From the NCBI RefSeq assembly GCF_000814905.1, contig NZ_JXAG01000033.1, positions 62,001 to 126,000 of the forward strand: a DNA stretch of 64,000 bases, in the 5' to 3' direction. Position 1 is the stretch's first letter, and each line of letters begins with the position of its first letter. Positions 38,991-50,753 of the stretch are shown one piece after another. Source of the stretch: Enterobacter sp. Bisph1 (GTDB taxonomy: Bacteria; Pseudomonadota; Gammaproteobacteria; Enterobacterales; Enterobacteriaceae). Both the position numbers and the translations under genes were made by a program. The notes below the pieces were generated by a model, which saw only the letters and a list, made by a program, of their open reading frames with translations, was not told where the DNA came from and did no database searches.

Positions 38991-40190
38991 GTGACGCCCA
39001 CGCTTATCCAGAATATCGAATGCTTTATCACCCGCCCCGATCGTCACAACCTCGTTACGGTACGGGTGACAACCGATAAAGGTGTTACGGGGCACGGCTG
39101 CGCTACGTTCCAGCAACGCCCGCTGGCGGTCAAAACGCTGGTTGATGAGTACCTTAAACCGCTGCTGATCGGTCGCGATGCGAATAATATTGAAGATCTC
39201 TGGCAGATGATGAACGTTAACGCCTACTGGCGTAACGGCCCGGTGATGAATAATGCCATCTCCGGCGTTGATATGGCGCTGTGGGATATCAAAGGCCAGC
39301 TCGCCGATATGCCCCTTTATCAGCTGCTCGGCGGAAAATCCCGAGACGCCATCGCCGCTTACAGCCATGCCAGCGGCGAAACGCTGGACGAACTCTTCGC
39401 GGCGGTCGATAAACTGCTTGCCGAAGGCTATCGCCATATCCGCTGTCAGCTCGGCTTTTACGGCGGCACGCCTGCACAGTTGCACACGCCGGAAAACCCT
39501 GTCGCTGGGGCCTATTTTGATCAGCAGGAGTATATGGCGAATACCGTGGCGATGTTTAAAGCGCTGCGGGAGAAATATGGCTATCGCTTGCAGATCCTCC
39601 ACGATGTCCATGAACGGCTGTTCCCGCAGCAAGCGGTGCAGTTAGCCAAACAGCTTGAACCTTATCAGCCCTATTTTATTGAAGATATTCTGCCGCCCGC
39701 GCAGAGCGCCTGGCTGGATCAGGTGCGCCAGCACAGCAGCGCGCCACTGGCGATGGGCGAGCTGTTTAACAACCCGGCCGAGTGGCACGATCTGATTGTT
39801 AACCGCCGCATCGATTTTATCCGCTGTCATATTTCGCAGATTGGGGGCATTACCCCGGCGCTTAAACTGGCGATATTATGTCAGGCGTTCGGTGTGCGCC
39901 TCGCCTGGCACGGCCCTGGCGATATGACGCCGATTGGTGTGGCGGTAAATACCCATCTCAATATTCATCTGCATAATGCGGCGATTCAGGAGTTTATCCC
40001 CCGTTCCGCCAGCACCGATGCGGTGTTCCCCGGTGCGCCGGAGGTCAAAGATGGCTTCGTTTACGCGCCGGAAAAACCGGGGATTGGCGTCAGCTTTGAT
40101 GCCGGGCAGGCGGAGGTGTTTCCGGGGGTTTATCGGCCACACGAATGGACCCAAAGCCGACTGGCGGATGGCGCGATACATACGCCTTAG
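38991..40190 (+). CDS. Enolase-superfamily sugar-acid dehydratase (ManD/RspA-like)
   Basis: 399 residues, GTG start with AAGGAG seven bases before. The N-terminal capping domain (1-120) is followed by a TIM barrel. Metal ligands fit Asp205 (LHDVHERL), Glu231 (FIEDILPP) and Glu257 (MGELFNN), with catalytic His207 in DVH and WHGPGD near the C-terminus. This pattern is typical of the mannonate dehydratase subgroup, many members of which act on D-mannonate or D-gluconate poorly or not at all. It is divergent from the PTS gene, and its last four bases overlap the regulator gene. The substrate is unknown. Confidence 0.85.
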   Translation: MTPTLIQNIECFITRPDRHNLVTVRVTTDKGVTGHGCATFQQRPLAVKTLVDEYLKPLLIGRDANNIEDLWQMMNVNAYWRNGPVMNNAISGVDMALWDIKGQLADMPLYQLLGGKSRDAIAAYSHASGETLDELFAAVDKLLAEGYRHIRCQLGFYGGTPAQLHTPENPVAGAYFDQQEYMANTVAMFKALREKYGYRLQILHDVHERLFPQQAVQLAKQLEPYQPYFIEDILPPAQSAWLDQVRQHSSAPLAMGELFNNPAEWHDLIVNRRIDFIRCHISQIGGITPALKLAILCQAFGVRLAWHGPGDMTPIGVAVNTHLNIHLHNAAIQEFIPRSASTDAVFPGAPEVKDGFVYAPEKPGIGVSFDAGQAEVFPGVYRPHEWTQSRLADGAIHTP

Positions 40191-40909
40191 CCCTGGCTAC
40201 CCCCCTGGCGAAAAGTGAGATTTTCGCGGTTGTGCGGGATGACATAGGTGCAGGTGTAATTGATATCAATGATGTCGCTGATTTCATACACCTGCCCGCC
40301 TTCAAGGATGCCGCGGTTGCTGATATGCATCGCCGGACTGCCCTTTTTACAGCCCAGCAGCGCCGCCTGCTCGCGCGTCACGCTTACCGCCCGGTAGGTG
40401 GTCAGCAGATGAGAAATGCGGTATCCCTTACCCAGCACATATTTCTGAATTGAGCTTTCAATGACCTGCTGGTTAAGATCGGCAAAACCGCTCACCGGCA
40501 GGCGTGAGACCTCAATTTGTACCGCCTGTTCATCGACAAAGCGCAGACGGCAAAATTGCCAGATAAAGCTCTCGTCGTTAAGGCCGAAAATCTGCTGTTC
40601 ATCGCGGTCCGGGCGTTTTTTATGCAGACTGACCATGCGAAAACGAATCTGGTCGAAACGCTTTTCGGTAATCGAGTTGTAAACCAGCGGATTACTGCGC
40701 GCCTGCTCGTTAATCCAGATGCCGGAGCCCTGCACGATGTTGACCACGCCAATACTCGCCAGTTTTTCCAGCGCCTGGCGGATGGTAAATCGTGAGACGC
40801 CATATTCCTCGGCCAGTTGTCTTTCAGGGGGGAGTTTGCGCGGGCCAGGCGCGCTGATTTGATAAATTTTGCTTAACAAATCCTGGGTGACAAACTCTTT
40901 TTTCTTCAT
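40187..40909 (-). CDS. GntR/HutC-family transcriptional regulator with UTRA domain
   Basis: 240 residues from ATG 40909 ([12 protein letters not shown]). AGGA lies eight bases upstream of it; a start at 40933 is also open. A winged helix (about 8-70; [26 protein letters not shown]) is followed by the UTRA ligand domain (about 85-235). By family it senses a phosphorylated sugar or sugar acid. It is convergent with the dehydratase gene (4-bp overlap). It most likely controls the divergent PTS and dehydratase promoters. Confidence 0.88.
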   Translation of the reverse strand: MKKKEFVTQDLLSKIYQISAPGPRKLPPERQLAEEYGVSRFTIRQALEKLASIGVVNIVQGSGIWINEQARSNPLVYNSITEKRFDQIRFRMVSLHKKRPDRDEQQIFGLNDESFIWQFCRLRFVDEQAVQIEVSRLPVSGFADLNQQVIESSIQKYVLGKGYRISHLLTTYRAVSVTREQAALLGCKKGSPAMHISNRGILEGGQVYEISDIIDINYTCTYVIPHNRENLTFRQGGSQG

Positions 40910-41005
40910 CCTTTCTTTCCTGAAAGAAAACAATCACTGCCGCGTGTTATAACATCAGCGCGTAAAAGATACTCTTCGTTTATCAATATCAAAGAAGGAT
41001 TTTTG

Positions 41006-41089
41006 ATGATGACCAACCGACAATTGATGAGTCTTGTGACCGTTGCGCTGGGACTCGCCATTTTTTTGCCGGTTAATCTGGCGTTATAA
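41006..41089 (+). CDS. Candidate 27-residue single-helix membrane peptide
   Basis: The reading frame MMTNRQLMSLVTVALG continues to LAIFLPVNLAL. It has a polar N-terminus and one hydrophobic stretch of about 18 residues, preceded by an AGAAGGAT ribosome site. It could be a true small membrane protein, or the remnant N-terminus of a permease lost from the locus. No homologue was recognised. The rest of 40910-41267 shows no other credible frame. Confidence 0.4.
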   Translation: MMTNRQLMSLVTVALGLAIFLPVNLAL

Positions 41090-41267
41090 CGTCTTTATTT
41101 TGAAAAAGGTCGCCGCACGCGTTAACCCACATTGTGCGTGGCCGCAACCTCTCCATCACGCTAGTGGGGAATTTTCCGTACCGATGGCGAGGTGCTGGAG
41201 CGCATAGCACTGTTTACGACATTATCTTGTAGAACAACCGTACCGAGTGTGGATCCCAACAGGTAAA

Positions 41268-41301
41268 TGCACTTGCGCACTGTGCATGAATGCAATATAG
41301 T
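41268..41301 (+). promoter_or_regulatory. Predicted higBA promoter with dyad
   Basis: A -35-like TTGCGC (41273-41278) is separated by 17 bp from TATAGT (41296-41301). The dyad TGCAC-N9-GTGCA (41268-41286) overlaps the -35 element, a plausible binding site for the HigA antitoxin. It lies 35 bp upstream of the toxin gene. Confidence 0.6.
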
Positions 41302-41335
41302 GAACGTCTCAACAGCGCAAGGAGAGCCTGCTTGA

Positions 41336-41625
41336 ATGTCAAAGAAAATCAACATTGGACGTTTCCGCGACACATGGCTTGATGATTTTTTTACCTACGC
41401 TACGATCCCCGCGTCGATTCACACCGCGTTGGCGCGAAAGATGGACATCATTAATGCCGCAACGTCGCACAAAGATTTACGCTCCCCCAGGGCAATCGTT
41501 ATGAAGCGTTATCCGGTAAATGGCAGGGTTACTCCTCAATAAGAGTAAACAAACAATACCGATTAATTTTTAAGTGGGTGAACAGCAAGGCCGAGGATTT
41601 ATATCTTGATCCGCATATCTACTAA
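41336..41625 (+). pseudogene. higB: HigB-family toxin gene, frameshifted
   Basis: The frame from ATG 41336 encodes a RelE-like HigB N-terminus (FRDTWLDDFFTY, then HTALARKMDIINAATSHKDLRSP) and then runs out of frame to a stop at 41542. The continuation is in the next frame: GNRYEALSGKWQGYSSIRVN, then YRLIFKW and AEDLYLDPHIY, ending at 41625. The break falls in a run of five C (41484-41488); one more C would restore RSPQGNRYE and a full toxin of about 96 residues. It is either an inactivated mRNA interferase or a sequencing error in the homopolymer. Confidence 0.82.
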
Positions 41626-41683
41626 AAAATTATCACGTCGGTCTACTAAACGACATGAGATGCAACACGATTAAGGATTCACC

Positions 41684-42019
41684 ATGAAACAGGCCACCCG
41701 AAAACCGACACCGCCAGGCGATATCCTGTTATATGAATACCTGGAGCCGCTTGAGTTGAAAATTAACGATCTGGCGGAAATGCTGCATGTCCATCGCAAT
41801 ACGATTAGCGCGCTGGTTAACAATAATCGTAAGCTGACCACCGACATGGCGTTTCGCCTGGCAAAAGCCTTCGATACTTCCGTTGATTTCTGGCTGAATC
41901 TCCAGACGGCGGTGGATTTGTGGGAGATTGAAAACGATATGCGCGCTCAGGAAGAGTTAAGCCGCATTACTGCCGCCCGTGATTTTATTGCCAAACGCGC
42001 GGCGACAAAGGCAGCCTGA
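41684..42019 (+). CDS. higA: HigA-family antitoxin
   Basis: 111 residues, with an AAGGA site before ATG 41684. It has the Xre-type helix-turn-helix of the HigA antidote family (KPTPPGDILLYEYLEPLELK; HVHRNTISALVNNNRKLT) and the FDTSVDFWLNLQTAVDLW signature. It follows the toxin gene, the inverted toxin-first order typical of higBA. It appears intact although the toxin is frameshifted, and could still act as a repressor. Confidence 0.9.
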   Translation: MKQATRKPTPPGDILLYEYLEPLELKINDLAEMLHVHRNTISALVNNNRKLTTDMAFRLAKAFDTSVDFWLNLQTAVDLWEIENDMRAQEELSRITAARDFIAKRAATKAA

Positions 42020-42072
42020 AAAGCAGGCAGCGGTGTGTGCGGCAGATTGCCCTGCCGCACGAAATCTGAACG

Positions 42073-45179
<3,107 letters not shown>

Positions 45180-45253
45180 AAACTGACAATGCCGCAATTT
45201 TCGCCTTGGGTAAAGGCCGGGCGTATTGCTAAGCGAGGAGGATCACAAAAGCG

Positions 45254-46333
45254 CTAGGGACGATCGAGCATCGCGACCTGCTGAGCCAGCTGATTTAAGC
45301 GCCTGGCAAGCGTTTCCCCGTTGAGCTTTTGTTCGGCGGCAGGCGCGGTGGAGTGGCGTTCAATCAGCGTCACCGGCAAACGCGTCTGTGCGGGCACATC
45401 GGCTTCGGCGGGCGGGCTGAGCAGCCAGTCAACGCTTCGCTCCCCGGCCTGCTTAAAGGTTTGACGAATAGTGGTGAGCGGCGGGGAAAACCAGGCGCTG
45501 TCGGCGGTATCATCGTAGCCAACAATGGAGATCTGCTCCGGCACAGCAATCCCTTTCTCGGTGCAGGCGCGGATAACGCCTAGCGCCATCTGATCGTTAG
45601 CCACCAGCACCGCCTGCGGCAAATGCGCACCGGCCAGTAACCCATGCGCTTTCTCGTAGCCCGATGCCGCGCTCCAGTCGCCATGGGCACTGGCGCAGGG
45701 AGTCAGCCCTGCCTGCTCCAGCGCTTCCAGCCAGCCCGCGAAGCGCGTACGCGCCGACACAGAGGTTTGCGGCCCGCCTAATAAGGCAATCTGACGATGC
45801 CCCTGCGCCAGCAGATGCTCTACACCAAGCCGTGCGCCCTGCATGGCATCGAACACCAGGCTATGCACTGCTGCCGTCTCGCCAACATCAAGAAACAGAA
45901 CCGGCGTCGGCGCGGCCTGCGCGGCAAGCTGCTGCGCCAGCGCATCGTCGAGAGGGACGTTTATCAGCACGCCTTCCACACGCTGTGCCAGCAGTTCCTG
46001 TAACGCGGCAGAGCAGCTGGCGGCATCATGCTGTTCCAGCATGGAGATAATCACGCTGGCGGCGGCCTGCCCGGCACGGGATTTTACCGCCGAGGCAATT
46101 TGCGATGGCGCATGGAGCGCCAGATCCGTGGTTAGCAGGCCGAGTGTTTTAGTGCGCTTGCCCGCCAGCTGCTGCGCACCACGATTGGGGATGTAATGCA
46201 GCTCCACCATCGCCGCCAGCACCTTCTCACGCGTTCGCGCCGAGACATGGGCCGCATCGTTAATGACGCGTGAAACGGTCTGGTAAGAGACGCCCGCATG
46301 GCTGGCAACATCATAAAGGGTGATGGTTTTCAT
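45254..46333 (-). CDS. lacI: Lactose-type repressor LacI
   Basis: 359 residues (E. coli 360) from ATG 46333 (MKTITLYDVASHAG). The DNA-binding helix is VSYQTVSRVINDAAHVS, with the YQ pair that recognises lac operators as in E. coli. It has a hinge (QQLAGKRTKTLG), a periplasmic-binding-protein-like core, and a C-terminal Leu/Gln-rich tetramerisation helix (LARRLNQLAQQVAMLD). It therefore can probably loop DNA between operators. Its promoter region contains a further lac-like site at 46385, suggesting autoregulation. Confidence 0.95.
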   Translation of the reverse strand: MKTITLYDVASHAGVSYQTVSRVINDAAHVSARTREKVLAAMVELHYIPNRGAQQLAGKRTKTLGLLTTDLALHAPSQIASAVKSRAGQAAASVIISMLEQHDAASCSAALQELLAQRVEGVLINVPLDDALAQQLAAQAAPTPVLFLDVGETAAVHSLVFDAMQGARLGVEHLLAQGHRQIALLGGPQTSVSARTRFAGWLEALEQAGLTPCASAHGDWSAASGYEKAHGLLAGAHLPQAVLVANDQMALGVIRACTEKGIAVPEQISIVGYDDTADSAWFSPPLTTIRQTFKQAGERSVDWLLSPPAEADVPAQTRLPVTLIERHSTAPAAEQKLNGETLARRLNQLAQQVAMLDRP

Positions 46334-46384
46334 AGAGTTCCCTGCGGCAAAGATTTTGCACAGTATACCCGGTTTGCGGGCCAG

Positions 46385-46400
46385 CATTGTGAGCGCTTCA
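46385..46400. promoter_or_regulatory. lac-like operator upstream of lacI
   Basis: CATTGTGAGCGCTTCA shares ATTGTGAGCGCTTC with the lacZ operator. It lies about 50 bp upstream of the lacI start, where it could give autoregulation. E. coli lacI is not regulated this way. Confidence 0.7.
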
Positions 46401-46459
46401 AAGAAAATACCAGACGGGGTGATAAAGCTATGGCAGGAAAAACCAGGCACAAGAAATAG

Positions 46460-46482
46460 CGACGAGCCAAAAAGGCTCGTCG
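46460..46482 (-). terminator. Hairpin downstream of the 46588-47054 operon
   Basis: A perfect 9-bp stem, CGACGAGCC (46460-46468) with GGCTCGTCG (46474-46482), has a five-A loop between the operon end and lacI. The minus-strand tail CTATTTCTTG is weakly T-rich. Confidence 0.6.
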
Positions 46483-46587
46483 GAAACATCATCCGTAATG
46501 TGTGTTTGAGATGGTTACGTATTTTAATTATGAAACCAGTATCACATTTCGGAATGTAATTTAAATGGCGATTTCATGACAAATACA

Positions 46588-46806
46588 TTACCGCTGGCGT
46601 GGGATCGGGAAGCCTTTTATTGAAATAATAAAGCTGCGCCCTTCTTTTTTGATTTTCGCGCCGGCATCACACCAGTCTGATGCAATACGAAAAAACTCAT
46701 CACTTCCGATATTCCAGTCCAGACGTACCTGTTTCACAAAGCCTGAGCGCAGCATTTCGCAGGCTTCAAGGTAGTTACTGGCGGTTGATAGCAGTTGTTG
46801 GCTCAT
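46588..46806 (-). CDS. Uncharacterised 72-residue protein
   Basis: The 72 residues (MSQQLLSTASNYLEACEML...) contain two Cys and two Trp, a predicted helical N-terminal half and a short Lys-rich beta C-terminal end (FIISIKGFPIPRQR). The ATG overlaps the stop of the upstream gene (46803) by four bases, so it is coupled to it. No family was recognised. The arrangement, a small DNA-binding-like protein followed by a coupled small basic protein, is reminiscent of toxin-antitoxin operons, but that is inference. Confidence 0.6.
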   Translation of the reverse strand: MSQQLLSTASNYLEACEMLRSGFVKQVRLDWNIGSDEFFRIASDWCDAGAKIKKEGRSFIISIKGFPIPRQR

Positions 46807-47054
46807 TTTTTCTTCTTCAGAAGTTTGCGTAACGCTTTAATTTCTTTGGGAGTTAACGGATTTGAGCTCTCTTCTTCGGTATGCTGGTTATCGATGTCGT
46901 CTTCCGATACGCCCGCCTCTTCTACCGCCTGAAAAGCCAGCAGCAGCAGATTTTCTGTCGCAACGCTGAGATTTTCATTATTAACTTCTGCGTAATGGCG
47001 GAGTTTTTCTTTTAGCGCTTCATCAATTTTTACGTTTAATACCGCACTGACCAT
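46803..47054 (-). CDS. Ribbon-helix-helix-like 83-residue protein
   Basis: The N-terminal segment SAVLNVKIDEALKEKLRHYA followed by a second helix (NENLSVATENLLLLAFQ) fits a ribbon-helix-helix DNA-binding domain of antitoxin/repressor type. An acidic middle (SEDDIDNQHTEEESS) and a Lys-rich tail (LRKLLKKKK) complete it. An AAGGGAT site precedes ATG 47054. It is translationally coupled to the next gene. No named family was assigned. Confidence 0.65.
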   Translation of the reverse strand: MVSAVLNVKIDEALKEKLRHYAEVNNENLSVATENLLLLAFQAVEEAGVSEDDIDNQHTEEESSNPLTPKEIKALRKLLKKKK

Positions 47055-47277
47055 GATTATCCCTTCTAGTGTGAATAAGCACGTTATTTAATACACGAAG
47101 TGAATGTTCTGATCCACAAATATATTTCACAATTATAACAACTTAAAAAAAGCGCCCAATAATTTGCCAGCGAAATATGACAGTAAGATGAAATAAATAT
47201 TTCACTAAAATGACAAATAAAAATGAAGATAGTAATCTTCGCGAAAAAGTGTGAATAGACTTCCAAATTTAAAGGTT

Positions 47278-47823
47278 TTAACCGTGACGCGCATTCCATT
47301 CTTCGCGGGTAATCTCCCACAGTTCAGTATCCAGCTCTCCGGCGACATAGTGCCCCTTTTGTAGGCGCACCAGGCGCATTCCGCTACGCTCAGAAATCTT
47401 TTTTGAACGCACATTGACCACAGCTTTCGGCGCACGCAGCACCTCGCGCCCGAGCACATTGAACCAGTAATCGTTAACCGCATGACAGGCTTCCGACATA
47501 TAACCCTGCCCCTGCCACTCCGGCACCAGCCAGAAACCACGGTTGTTATCCGGCGTCGCCATTAAACAGATAACCCCGATCAACGTATCCGGTTCCGCTT
47601 TACGACGCAGTGTCCAGAACCAGCCTTCACCTGCGCGGCTGGCCGCCAACGCCACGTTATCGACATAATGTTGCGCGGCACCTTGCGGATAGGGCCAGGG
47701 CACGCTGGCTATTAAGTAGCGGACAATTTCCCAGCGCGGGAAAACGCATTGAATTTGTGCGGCATCGGCAGAGGTCAGCGGTTTAAGCAGCAATCGCGCG
47801 GTATCGAGTTCGGGTGTTGCCAT
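47278..47823 (-). CDS. GNAT-family acetyltransferase (RimJ-like)
   Basis: 181 residues. The Acetyltransf_3 layout is present: LDTARLLLKPLTSADAAQIQ at the start, a strand TLIGVICLMA, the acetyl-CoA loop FWLVPEWQGQGYMSEACHAV (Q/RxxGxG/A variant QGQGYM), and a C-terminal NVRSKKISERSGMRLV segment. It resembles ribosomal-protein alanine acetyltransferases, but the substrate is unknown. The 223 bp between it and the upstream-strand gene at 47055 are AT-rich with no frame. Confidence 0.85.
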   Translation of the reverse strand: MATPELDTARLLLKPLTSADAAQIQCVFPRWEIVRYLIASVPWPYPQGAAQHYVDNVALAASRAGEGWFWTLRRKAEPDTLIGVICLMATPDNNRGFWLVPEWQGQGYMSEACHAVNDYWFNVLGREVLRAPKAVVNVRSKKISERSGMRLVRLQKGHYVAGELDTELWEITREEWNARHG

Positions 47824-47945
47824 TAATCATCGCTCCAGTGTATGCCTTTGATGTGGTCATCTCAGCATCCCCTGGCGCGGTGAGAAAGTAAACGGCGCTA
47901 GCGGTACTAAAAATGAGGGGGAAGAAGAACCCTCCCCGGCTGCAT

Positions 47946-48557
47946 TTAGACCGCCGGCTCGCGCTGCGGCTCGGGCTTTACGCGGGTTTTCTGACGAAAC
48001 CACGGTAAACAAAGCTGGATCATCGGGCCAATGGCCAGCGCATAAACGACGGTGCCAATCCCCACCGTACCGCCCAACAGCCAGCCCGTTAACAAGACGG
48101 ACACTTCAATGACCGTACGGATCCTGCGTACCGGCCAGCCGGTGCGGGCATGAATACCGGTCATCAACCCGTCGCGCGGTCCGGCACCAAAACCTGCGCC
48201 AATATACATACCGGTAGCGAGGGCGTTGACGATCACCGCCGAAATCAGCAGCGCACTTTGCGCAACCAGCGAATTGAGCACCGGCATCACGGACAGCGCG
48301 GCATCGGCAGCAAGACCCAGTACAATGACATTACTGATAGTGCCCAGCCCAGGCCGCTGGCGCAGCGGGATCCACAGCAGAAGCACCAGCACACCGGTTG
48401 CAATCATAACCGTGCCGATATCCAGCGATAACTGTCGCCCCACACCCAGATGAAAGACGTTCCACGGATCCGCGCCGAGATCCGCGCGTACAAACATGGC
48501 GGTGGACACTCCGTACAGCAGCAAACCCGTATAAAGTTGTATTAAACGACGCAGCAT
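47946..48557 (-). CDS. YczE/YitT-like integral membrane protein
   Basis: 203 residues with about five membrane helices, starting MLRRLIQLYTGLLLYGVSTA. It has the conserved motifs ADLGADPWNVF and GAGFGAGPRDGLMTG, typical of the YczE group. The tail is cytoplasmic and basic. It is divergent from a MocR-type regulator, the same gene pair as yczE/yczR in Bacillus. The function is not known; a transport role is suspected. Confidence 0.87.
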   Translation of the reverse strand: MLRRLIQLYTGLLLYGVSTAMFVRADLGADPWNVFHLGVGRQLSLDIGTVMIATGVLVLLLWIPLRQRPGLGTISNVIVLGLAADAALSVMPVLNSLVAQSALLISAVIVNALATGMYIGAGFGAGPRDGLMTGIHARTGWPVRRIRTVIEVSVLLTGWLLGGTVGIGTVVYALAIGPMIQLCLPWFRQKTRVKPEPQREPAV

Positions 48558-48597
48558 TATTATTCTCCGGTTATTCAGCTTCTATCTTCACCGAAAA

Positions 48598-48635
48598 TGG
48601 ACTTATGATTAATGTCCAGTTTTCAGATAGTGGAC
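48598..48635. promoter_or_regulatory. Three-half-site operator between yczE-like and MocR genes
   Basis: TGGAC (48598-48602), GTCCA (48614-48618) and TGGAC (48631-48635) give one inverted and one direct repeat, the direct pair 33 bp apart (about three helical turns). This layout is typical of MocR-regulator sites. It overlaps an ATG at 48605, supporting the later start at 48641. Confidence 0.7.
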
Positions 48636-48640
48636 TGCAT

Positions 48641-50062
48641 ATGTCATCACGCCGCATCGGTAGTCATTCGCTGCATCGCCTGTTAGGTTATTGGCAGCAG
48701 ACTCATTCCCGTACGCCGCTATGGCGTCAGCTTGCTGACGCGCTGCGCCTGCTGATCCTCGATGGCCGTCTGGCAGTCGCCACTCGCCTTCCCGGTGAAC
48801 GCGAACTGGCGTCAACGTTAGAAATCAGCCGTACCACCGTGGCCAGCGCGCTGGCGCACCTGCGTGAGGAAGGTTATCTGGAAAGCCGACACGGCAGCGG
48901 CTCGCGAGTGATCCTGCCGGACACTCGCGCGATCCCAAGCCTAAGCACCGCGGGTTCGGCTCTCGATCTCTCCACCGCGGCCCTCAGCGCAGGTCCGGAA
49001 ATTCATCAGGCCTATAGCCATGCGTTAACCTCTATTACCCCTTTCCTTTCCCGCACGGGTTACGGGCAAACCGGCGTGCTGGCGCTGCGTGAAGCGATTG
49101 CCGCCCGTTACACCGCGCGCGGCTTACCGACGCAGGCCGATGAAGTGATGGTGGTAAATGGCGCGTTAAGCGGACTGGCGCTGGTGCTGCGGATGTTGAC
49201 CGGCCCGGGCGATCGTGTGGTAGTCGAAAACCCCACCTATCCGCTGGCGATTGCTGCTATTCAGGGGGCATCTTGCCGGCCAATTGGCGTCTCTTTACCG
49301 CCCACGGGCTGGGATAGCGACGGGTTCGCCGCGACGCTTGCCCAGACGGCGCCGCGCCTGGCCTACCTGATGCCCGATTTTCATAACCCTACCGGGCGCT
49401 GCATGGAGAGCGCAACCCGCCAGGCCATCGCCAGGGTGGCCGCCCAGGCGCGTACCGCCCTGGTGGTGGACGAAACGATGGTCGATCTGTGGTATCAATC
49501 TCCCCCGCCGCCGCCGCTGGCGGCGTTCGATCCCAGCGGCACGGTAATCACCCTCGGTTCGGCAGGAAAAACGTTTTGGGGCGGGCTGCGTTTAGGCTGG
49601 ATCCGCGCAGCTTCCCGTACCATTGCCAGCCTTGTGCAAACACGGGATACGCTGGAGCTTGGCTCGCCGCTGTTAGAACAACTGGCTACGCTGTGGCTGA
49701 TGGAGAATGGCGAAACCTTCCTGCCTGCCCGTCGTGCGATGCTTAAAGCGCGCCGCGATCGCTGCGCGTCGCTGTTGCGCGAGCATTTTCCGGCCTGGCG
49801 TTTCACGCTGCCGGAAGGCGGGCTCTCTTTCTGGGTTGAGCTACCCGATATGCTGGCAACCCAGTTTGCCGCACGCGCCGAAACGGTGGGTATTCACCTC
49901 GGTGCCGGCCCGCGCTTCGGGTTAGGGGGTGCCTTTGAGCGCTATTTACGGATTCCTTTTGCGCTGGAATCCAGCGAACTGGAAGATGCGCTTCTACGTT
50001 TAAAACCGCTGTGGATGGCCTTAAGCGGTGCCGATGCGCCGGTTAAACGCAGCGTGGTATAA
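48641..50062 (+). CDS. MocR-family PLP-dependent regulator (YczR-like)
   Basis: 473 residues from ATG 48641; an upstream ATG at 48605 lies inside the predicted operator. The GntR winged helix (about 20-90; LEISRTTVASALAHLREEGYL) is joined to an aminotransferase-like domain with the PLP lysine near residue 310 (TLGSAGKTFWGGLRLGW) and the VENPTYPLAIAA and PDFHNPTG motifs. It is divergent from the YczE-like gene, its probable target. The effector ligand is unknown. Confidence 0.9.
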   Translation: MSSRRIGSHSLHRLLGYWQQTHSRTPLWRQLADALRLLILDGRLAVATRLPGERELASTLEISRTTVASALAHLREEGYLESRHGSGSRVILPDTRAIPSLSTAGSALDLSTAALSAGPEIHQAYSHALTSITPFLSRTGYGQTGVLALREAIAARYTARGLPTQADEVMVVNGALSGLALVLRMLTGPGDRVVVENPTYPLAIAAIQGASCRPIGVSLPPTGWDSDGFAATLAQTAPRLAYLMPDFHNPTGRCMESATRQAIARVAAQARTALVVDETMVDLWYQSPPPPPLAAFDPSGTVITLGSAGKTFWGGLRLGWIRAASRTIASLVQTRDTLELGSPLLEQLATLWLMENGETFLPARRAMLKARRDRCASLLREHFPAWRFTLPEGGLSFWVELPDMLATQFAARAETVGIHLGAGPRFGLGGAFERYLRIPFALESSELEDALLRLKPLWMALSGADAPVKRSVV

Positions 50063-50138
50063 CGCTATACACCTGCCACAAAGCACAAAGCGCACTACAG
50101 TAAGAAGATAGGTTTCCCTTGATGCCAGCGAGGAATTC

Positions 50139-50552
50139 ATGTCGGAAAAGTTAAACGCGCATTGTCACTGCGGGGCGGTGGCATTTACCGTGCGGCTTTC
50201 GGACGGTTTTAACAGCGCCAGCCGCTGCAACTGCTCGATTTGCCGAATGCGCGGCGCGATTGCCGTCTCTGTGCCGCTTTCCGCAGTCGAGGTAGTAAAA
50301 GGCAGCGATAAACTGACGGAGTATCGCTTCAACACCGGCACTGCCGCGCACTACTTTTGCTCTGTCTGCGGCATCTATACCTTCCACCAGCAACGATCGA
50401 ACCCGGATCGGTATGGGGTGAATGTCGCCTGTATCAATGGCGTCTCGCCTTTCGACTTTGCCGAAGTGCCGGTTTCTGACGGCGTTAATCACGCATCGGA
50501 TAGCGGTGAAGAGGCTATTGCGGGATACCTTAAATATATCGCGAATAGCTGA
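50139..50552 (+). CDS. GFA/CENP-V-domain zinc protein
   Basis: 137 residues forming one GFA domain. The zinc-binding cysteines are Cys9/Cys11 (HCHCGAV), Cys30/Cys32/Cys35 (SRCNCSIC) and Cys74/Cys77 (YFCSVCG). The family was first named for formaldehyde-glutathione adduct enzymes, but most members have no proven activity. It stands alone, followed by a weak hairpin (AGGGGA/TCCCCT, 50568-50587). It is the last gene before the ffs-linked island. Confidence 0.9.
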   Translation: MSEKLNAHCHCGAVAFTVRLSDGFNSASRCNCSICRMRGAIAVSVPLSAVEVVKGSDKLTEYRFNTGTAAHYFCSVCGIYTFHQQRSNPDRYGVNVACINGVSPFDFAEVPVSDGVNHASDSGEEAIAGYLKYIANS

Positions 50553-50729
50553 CCTGGTGCGATGTTCAGGGGATGGTTTATTCCCCTCTTCTCAGCTAGC
50601 CGGAGGCGTTAACGGCTGAATCTCGTTGTTGTGTATCCATTAACGCGTGGTTTTTCCGGCAAGCATAAAACCCCACCAGCATTAATTCGTGCCGGGGATA
50701 AAACTGAAAGGGAGAATTTACGGGGGCAG

Positions 50730-50753
50730 AAATGGGTGGGGTCCTGCCAGCTA
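50730..50753. repeat. Distal copy of the ffs 3'-end repeat (att-like site)
   Basis: The 24-bp string beginning AAATGGGTGGGG and ending TGCCAGCTA equals the 3' end of ffs at 55835-55859 except one missing G and one C-to-T change. It is in the same orientation, 5105 bp away. Duplication of an RNA gene 3' end at the far edge of an insertion is the usual product of tyrosine-integrase insertion. Confidence 0.75.
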
